Assembly (NCBI GenBank): GCA_964366875.1
Contig: CAYIVF010000009.1
Span: forward strand, 1 to 23,132
Length of the DNA: 23,132 nt
Source of the DNA: CAYIVF01 sp964366875
Lineage (GTDB): Bacteria > Patescibacteriota > Minisyncoccia > Minisyncoccales > Staskawiczbacteraceae
Direction: 5' to 3'
The notes beneath the pieces are model-generated. The model did no database searches, was not told the origin of the DNA, and saw only the letters and a program-made list of their open reading frames with translations. Shown here piece by piece: positions 21,622-23,132 of the stretch; the stretch's first letter is position 1, and every line of letters starts with the position of its first letter. The position numbers and the translations under genes were made by a program.

Positions 21622-22380
21622 ATGAAAAAAATTACTATCGCAATTGTATTAGTATTATTAGGAGTAATGGTTTCAACAACCTATGCGTCAGCAGTAAGCG
21701 TTTTTCAATTTTCGCCTGCAAACGTTAACACTAATCCCGGAAAAACATTTACCTTAAAGGTTACATTAGACCCACAAGGAATTAAGAATTATACCTCAAA
21801 GATGGAAATTGATTTCCCGGCAAATATTTTGAAAGTGAACTCCTTTACTTTTGGCAGTAATTGGACGGCTGTTTCTCAAACAGGTTATGATTTAACTGAT
21901 AACAATAACGGAATTTTAATTAAGACAGCTGGTTATCCAGGCGGGATTTCAAGCCCAGTAACTTTTGGAACAATATCTTTCACAACAAAAAAAGAGGGCA
22001 GCGGCGTAATCACAGTTATTGGCAATTCGTTTGTTTTAGGAGCTGCGGGACAAAATATTTTAAGCAGTAATCCTATGCAGGCTTCAGTTGTTGTCAAAGC
22101 AGCGGCAATAACGCCGACAACTCCTACCACTTCTACAACTCCTGCAGAAGAGGCAACTCCAATAGAAACAGCAACTCCGCAACAAACAGAAGAATCTGTG
22201 GCTGCTCCGTCTATTCCTGCAGAAACTGCGCTACAAGCTGGCTTATTGACAACAGTAATGAATGTTTTATCTCTTGGAACAGGTGAAACATGGTTGTCAG
22301 TTGTGTTATTAGTGTTGATTGTAATTATTGCGGTGTTTGGGATTCTCTGGTTTGCTAAAAAAACTACCAGGAAAAAATAA
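21622..22380 (+). CDS. Membrane-anchored cohesin-domain protein
   Basis: 252 residues. Signal peptide at 1-24 (ending Y-A-S-A). Residues ~25-160 fit a cohesin fold: F-Q-F-S-P-A-N-V-N-T-N-P-G-K-T-F-T-L-K-V, then Y-T-S-K-M-E-I-D-F-P-A-N-I-L-K-V, G-T-I-S-F-T-T-K-K-E-G-S-G-V-I-T-V. A Thr/Pro/Glu-rich linker at ~162-200 and a C-terminal transmembrane helix at ~224-245 with a basic K-K-T-T-R-K-K tail fix it in the cell membrane with the cohesin outside. The gene begins 4 bases after the dockerin gene, so the two are probably translated together and interact. A terminator follows directly. The cohesin call rests on pattern and on the dockerin neighbour. Confidence 0.85.
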   Translation: MKKITIAIVLVLLGVMVSTTYASAVSVFQFSPANVNTNPGKTFTLKVTLDPQGIKNYTSKMEIDFPANILKVNSFTFGSNWTAVSQTGYDLTDNNNGILIKTAGYPGGISSPVTFGTISFTTKKEGSGVITVIGNSFVLGAAGQNILSSNPMQASVVVKAAAITPTTPTTSTTPAEEATPIETATPQQTEESVAAPSIPAETALQAGLLTTVMNVLSLGTGETWLSVVLLVLIVIIAVFGILWFAKKTTRKK

Positions 22381-22392
22381 CAGAAAAAGATA

Positions 22393-22430
22393 AAACAAAA
22401 AGCGGCGTACAAACACGCCGCTTTTTGTTT
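22393..22430 (+). terminator. Intrinsic terminator of the surface operon
   Basis: A 16-bp perfect stem, AAACAAAAAGCGGCGT (22393-22408) with ACGCCGCTTTTTGTTT (22415-22430), loop ACAAAC. The right arm carries the T-run. It starts 12 bases after the cohesin stop codon. Confidence 0.93.
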
Positions 22431-22478
22431 AAAATTGAAATTAAACAAAAAAATGTTAAAATATAAAAAGACGGCTTT

Positions 22479-22589
22479 TTATCTGTAAAGCGCCGGGCCG
22501 ATTGAGAAAAGGAGCATACTTAAAGCAACCAAGCTTATTAAGATAATCCAGATAATTCTAAAGATAGTTTTAGACTTTATTTTTGCCAT
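22479..22589 (-). CDS. Small single-pass membrane peptide
   Basis: 36 residues, ATG at 22589 to TAA at 22479-22481 on the minus strand: M-A-K-I-K-S-K-T-I-F-R-I-I-W, then a hydrophobic helix (I-I-L-I-S-L-V-A-L-S-M-L-L-F) and the end S-I-G-P-A-L-Y-R. A basic N-terminus followed by one transmembrane helix predicts N-in orientation. It fills most of the space between the surface operon and the FtsB-like gene, which otherwise holds nothing. The basic-then-hydrophobic pattern and the clean start and stop favour a real gene, and similar short peptides seem familiar from CPR genomes, though I cannot verify this. Function unknown. Confidence 0.6.
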   Translation of the reverse strand: MAKIKSKTIFRIIWIILISLVALSMLLFSIGPALYR

Positions 22590-22625
22590 AGTATTTTAGT
22601 CAATTAAATTAATTCTTAATAATCT

Positions 22626-23045
22626 ATGATAACGGATTTTGATAAAAAAAGAAAGCGAAACTTTTTAAGCGGCCAGTTTTTTTTAAAGCTTGGCGGTATT
22701 ATATTTCTAATTATTGCTGCAGCTTTAATCTTTGTTGATTTTAAGATATATCAGAAAAAACAGCAGCTTGTAAATCAGATTAACTCATATAAACAACAAA
22801 TTGAAGATATAAAAAAGAAGAACGAATCTTTAAAAGAAGGGATATCAAAATCTGACGATAAAGAATATATTGAAAAGATTGCCAGAGAAGAACTGGATAT
22901 GCAGAAAGAAGGGGAAAAGGTAGTGTCTTTTGTAATGCCAAAGCAGGAATCTGAGGAAGAACAAAAGATAGAAAGTTTTTGGAGCATGAAGTTTTGGTTC
23001 GGCTGGCTAGGCGAAAGTTGGCAGTGGATAAAAAACAAGTTTTGA
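22626..23045 (+). CDS. FtsB/DivIC-like septum formation initiator
   Basis: 139 residues. Short basic cytoplasmic start, transmembrane helix at about 21-40 (F-L-K-L-G-G-I-I-F-L-I-I-A-A-A-L-I-F-V), then a coiled coil at about 41-80 (K-K-Q-Q-L-V-N-Q-I-N-S-Y-K-Q-Q-I-E-D-I-K-K-K). The family signature D-x-E-Y-I-E-K-I-A-R-E-E-L-x-M-x-x-x-G-E-x-V-V follows. FtsB/DivIC joins FtsL and FtsQ/DivIB in the divisome to activate septal wall synthesis. An extra tail of about 35 residues ends in a Trp/Phe-rich segment (F-W-F-G-W-L-G-E-S-W-Q-W-I) that may lie on the membrane. tRNA-Gly follows 17 bases later. Confidence 0.85.
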   Translation: MITDFDKKRKRNFLSGQFFLKLGGIIFLIIAAALIFVDFKIYQKKQQLVNQINSYKQQIEDIKKKNESLKEGISKSDDKEYIEKIAREELDMQKEGEKVVSFVMPKQESEEEQKIESFWSMKFWFGWLGESWQWIKNKF

Positions 23046-23062
23046 TATATAGTTTAATAACC

Positions 23063-23132
23063 GCGGGTATGGTTCAATGGTAGAACATATCCTTCCCAAG
23101 GATATGACACGGGTTCGATTCCCGTTACCCGC
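23063..23132 (+). tRNA. tRNA-Gly (anticodon CCC), missing only the 3' discriminator end
   Basis: Acceptor arms GCGGGTA (23063-23069) and TACCCGC (23126-23132) pair fully. The anticodon arm is TATCC-TTCCCAA-GGATA, giving anticodon CCC (reads GGG). The T arm is ACGGG-TTCGATT-CCCGT. The window ends at the last acceptor base, so the discriminator base and any encoded CCA are outside. Confidence 0.93.

Noticed and set aside
1..23132. Alternative genetic code with TGA as glycine or tryptophan
   Set aside because: TGA ends mreB copy 1, holB, the HEPN-like gene and the FtsB-like gene at sensible places, and Trp is encoded by TGG.

Overview
The window reads as a piece of a small, AT-rich genome of the Candidate Phyla Radiation (Patescibacteria), most like a Parcubacteria-type lineage. 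The grounds are trimmed housekeeping proteins (AlaRS ending after its editing domain, RNA polymerase alpha without its C-terminal domain, ProRS without the insertion domain, a short delta-prime subunit), very short spacers, few Shine-Dalgarno sequences, and CPR-style membrane proteins. TGA is used as a stop (two genes end in TGA with tightly placed neighbours), so the code is standard and not the SR1/Gracilibacteria code. This placement is inference from protein character; no marker search was run.

Layout. 1-2767: 3' part of alaS, then a membrane-anchored baseplate-J-like protein. 2771-6911: a recognisable promoter and the translation/transcription cluster infA-rpmJ-rpsM-rpsK-rpsD-rpoA-rplQ-rplM-rpsI, closed by an intrinsic terminator. 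6945-8526: two accessory-looking genes, a MazG-like protein with two zinc-knuckle-like motifs and a Cas4-like PD-(D/E)XK nuclease. 8617-9705 (minus strand): a PEGA-domain membrane protein. 9787-18615: a long co-directional run murA, mreB-like 1, holB, frr, rseP, proS, mreB 2, gatC, gatA, combining cell wall, cell shape, replication, translation and membrane proteolysis. 18706-19245: a membrane protein with a HEPN-like tail. 19258-22430: a surface-protein operon. 22479-22589: a 36-residue membrane peptide on the minus strand. 22626-23132: an FtsB/DivIC-like protein and a tRNA-Gly.

Two things stand out. First, the operon at 19258-22430 has its own promoter and a (CT)12.5 tract at the start of its first gene; either frameshift of that tract meets a stop within a few codons, a clean on/off design. 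This first gene is a repeat-bearing secreted protein. It is followed by a secreted dockerin protein and, four bases later, by a membrane-anchored cohesin protein. Together they look like a compact, possibly phase-variable, calcium-dependent surface-display system. Second, three hairpin elements (3057-3136, 5931-6006, 8527-8606) share a C-rich 28-nt loop but have stems that differ in sequence while remaining complementary. All sit directly behind stop codons, two of them inside the ribosomal protein cluster. Two further palindromes of other types flank gatC and precede the HEPN-like gene.

There is a 100-N assembly gap at 20779-20878 inside the repeat region of the first surface protein, so its length and repeat number are not known. 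No CRISPR array, insertion sequence or rRNA gene was seen.
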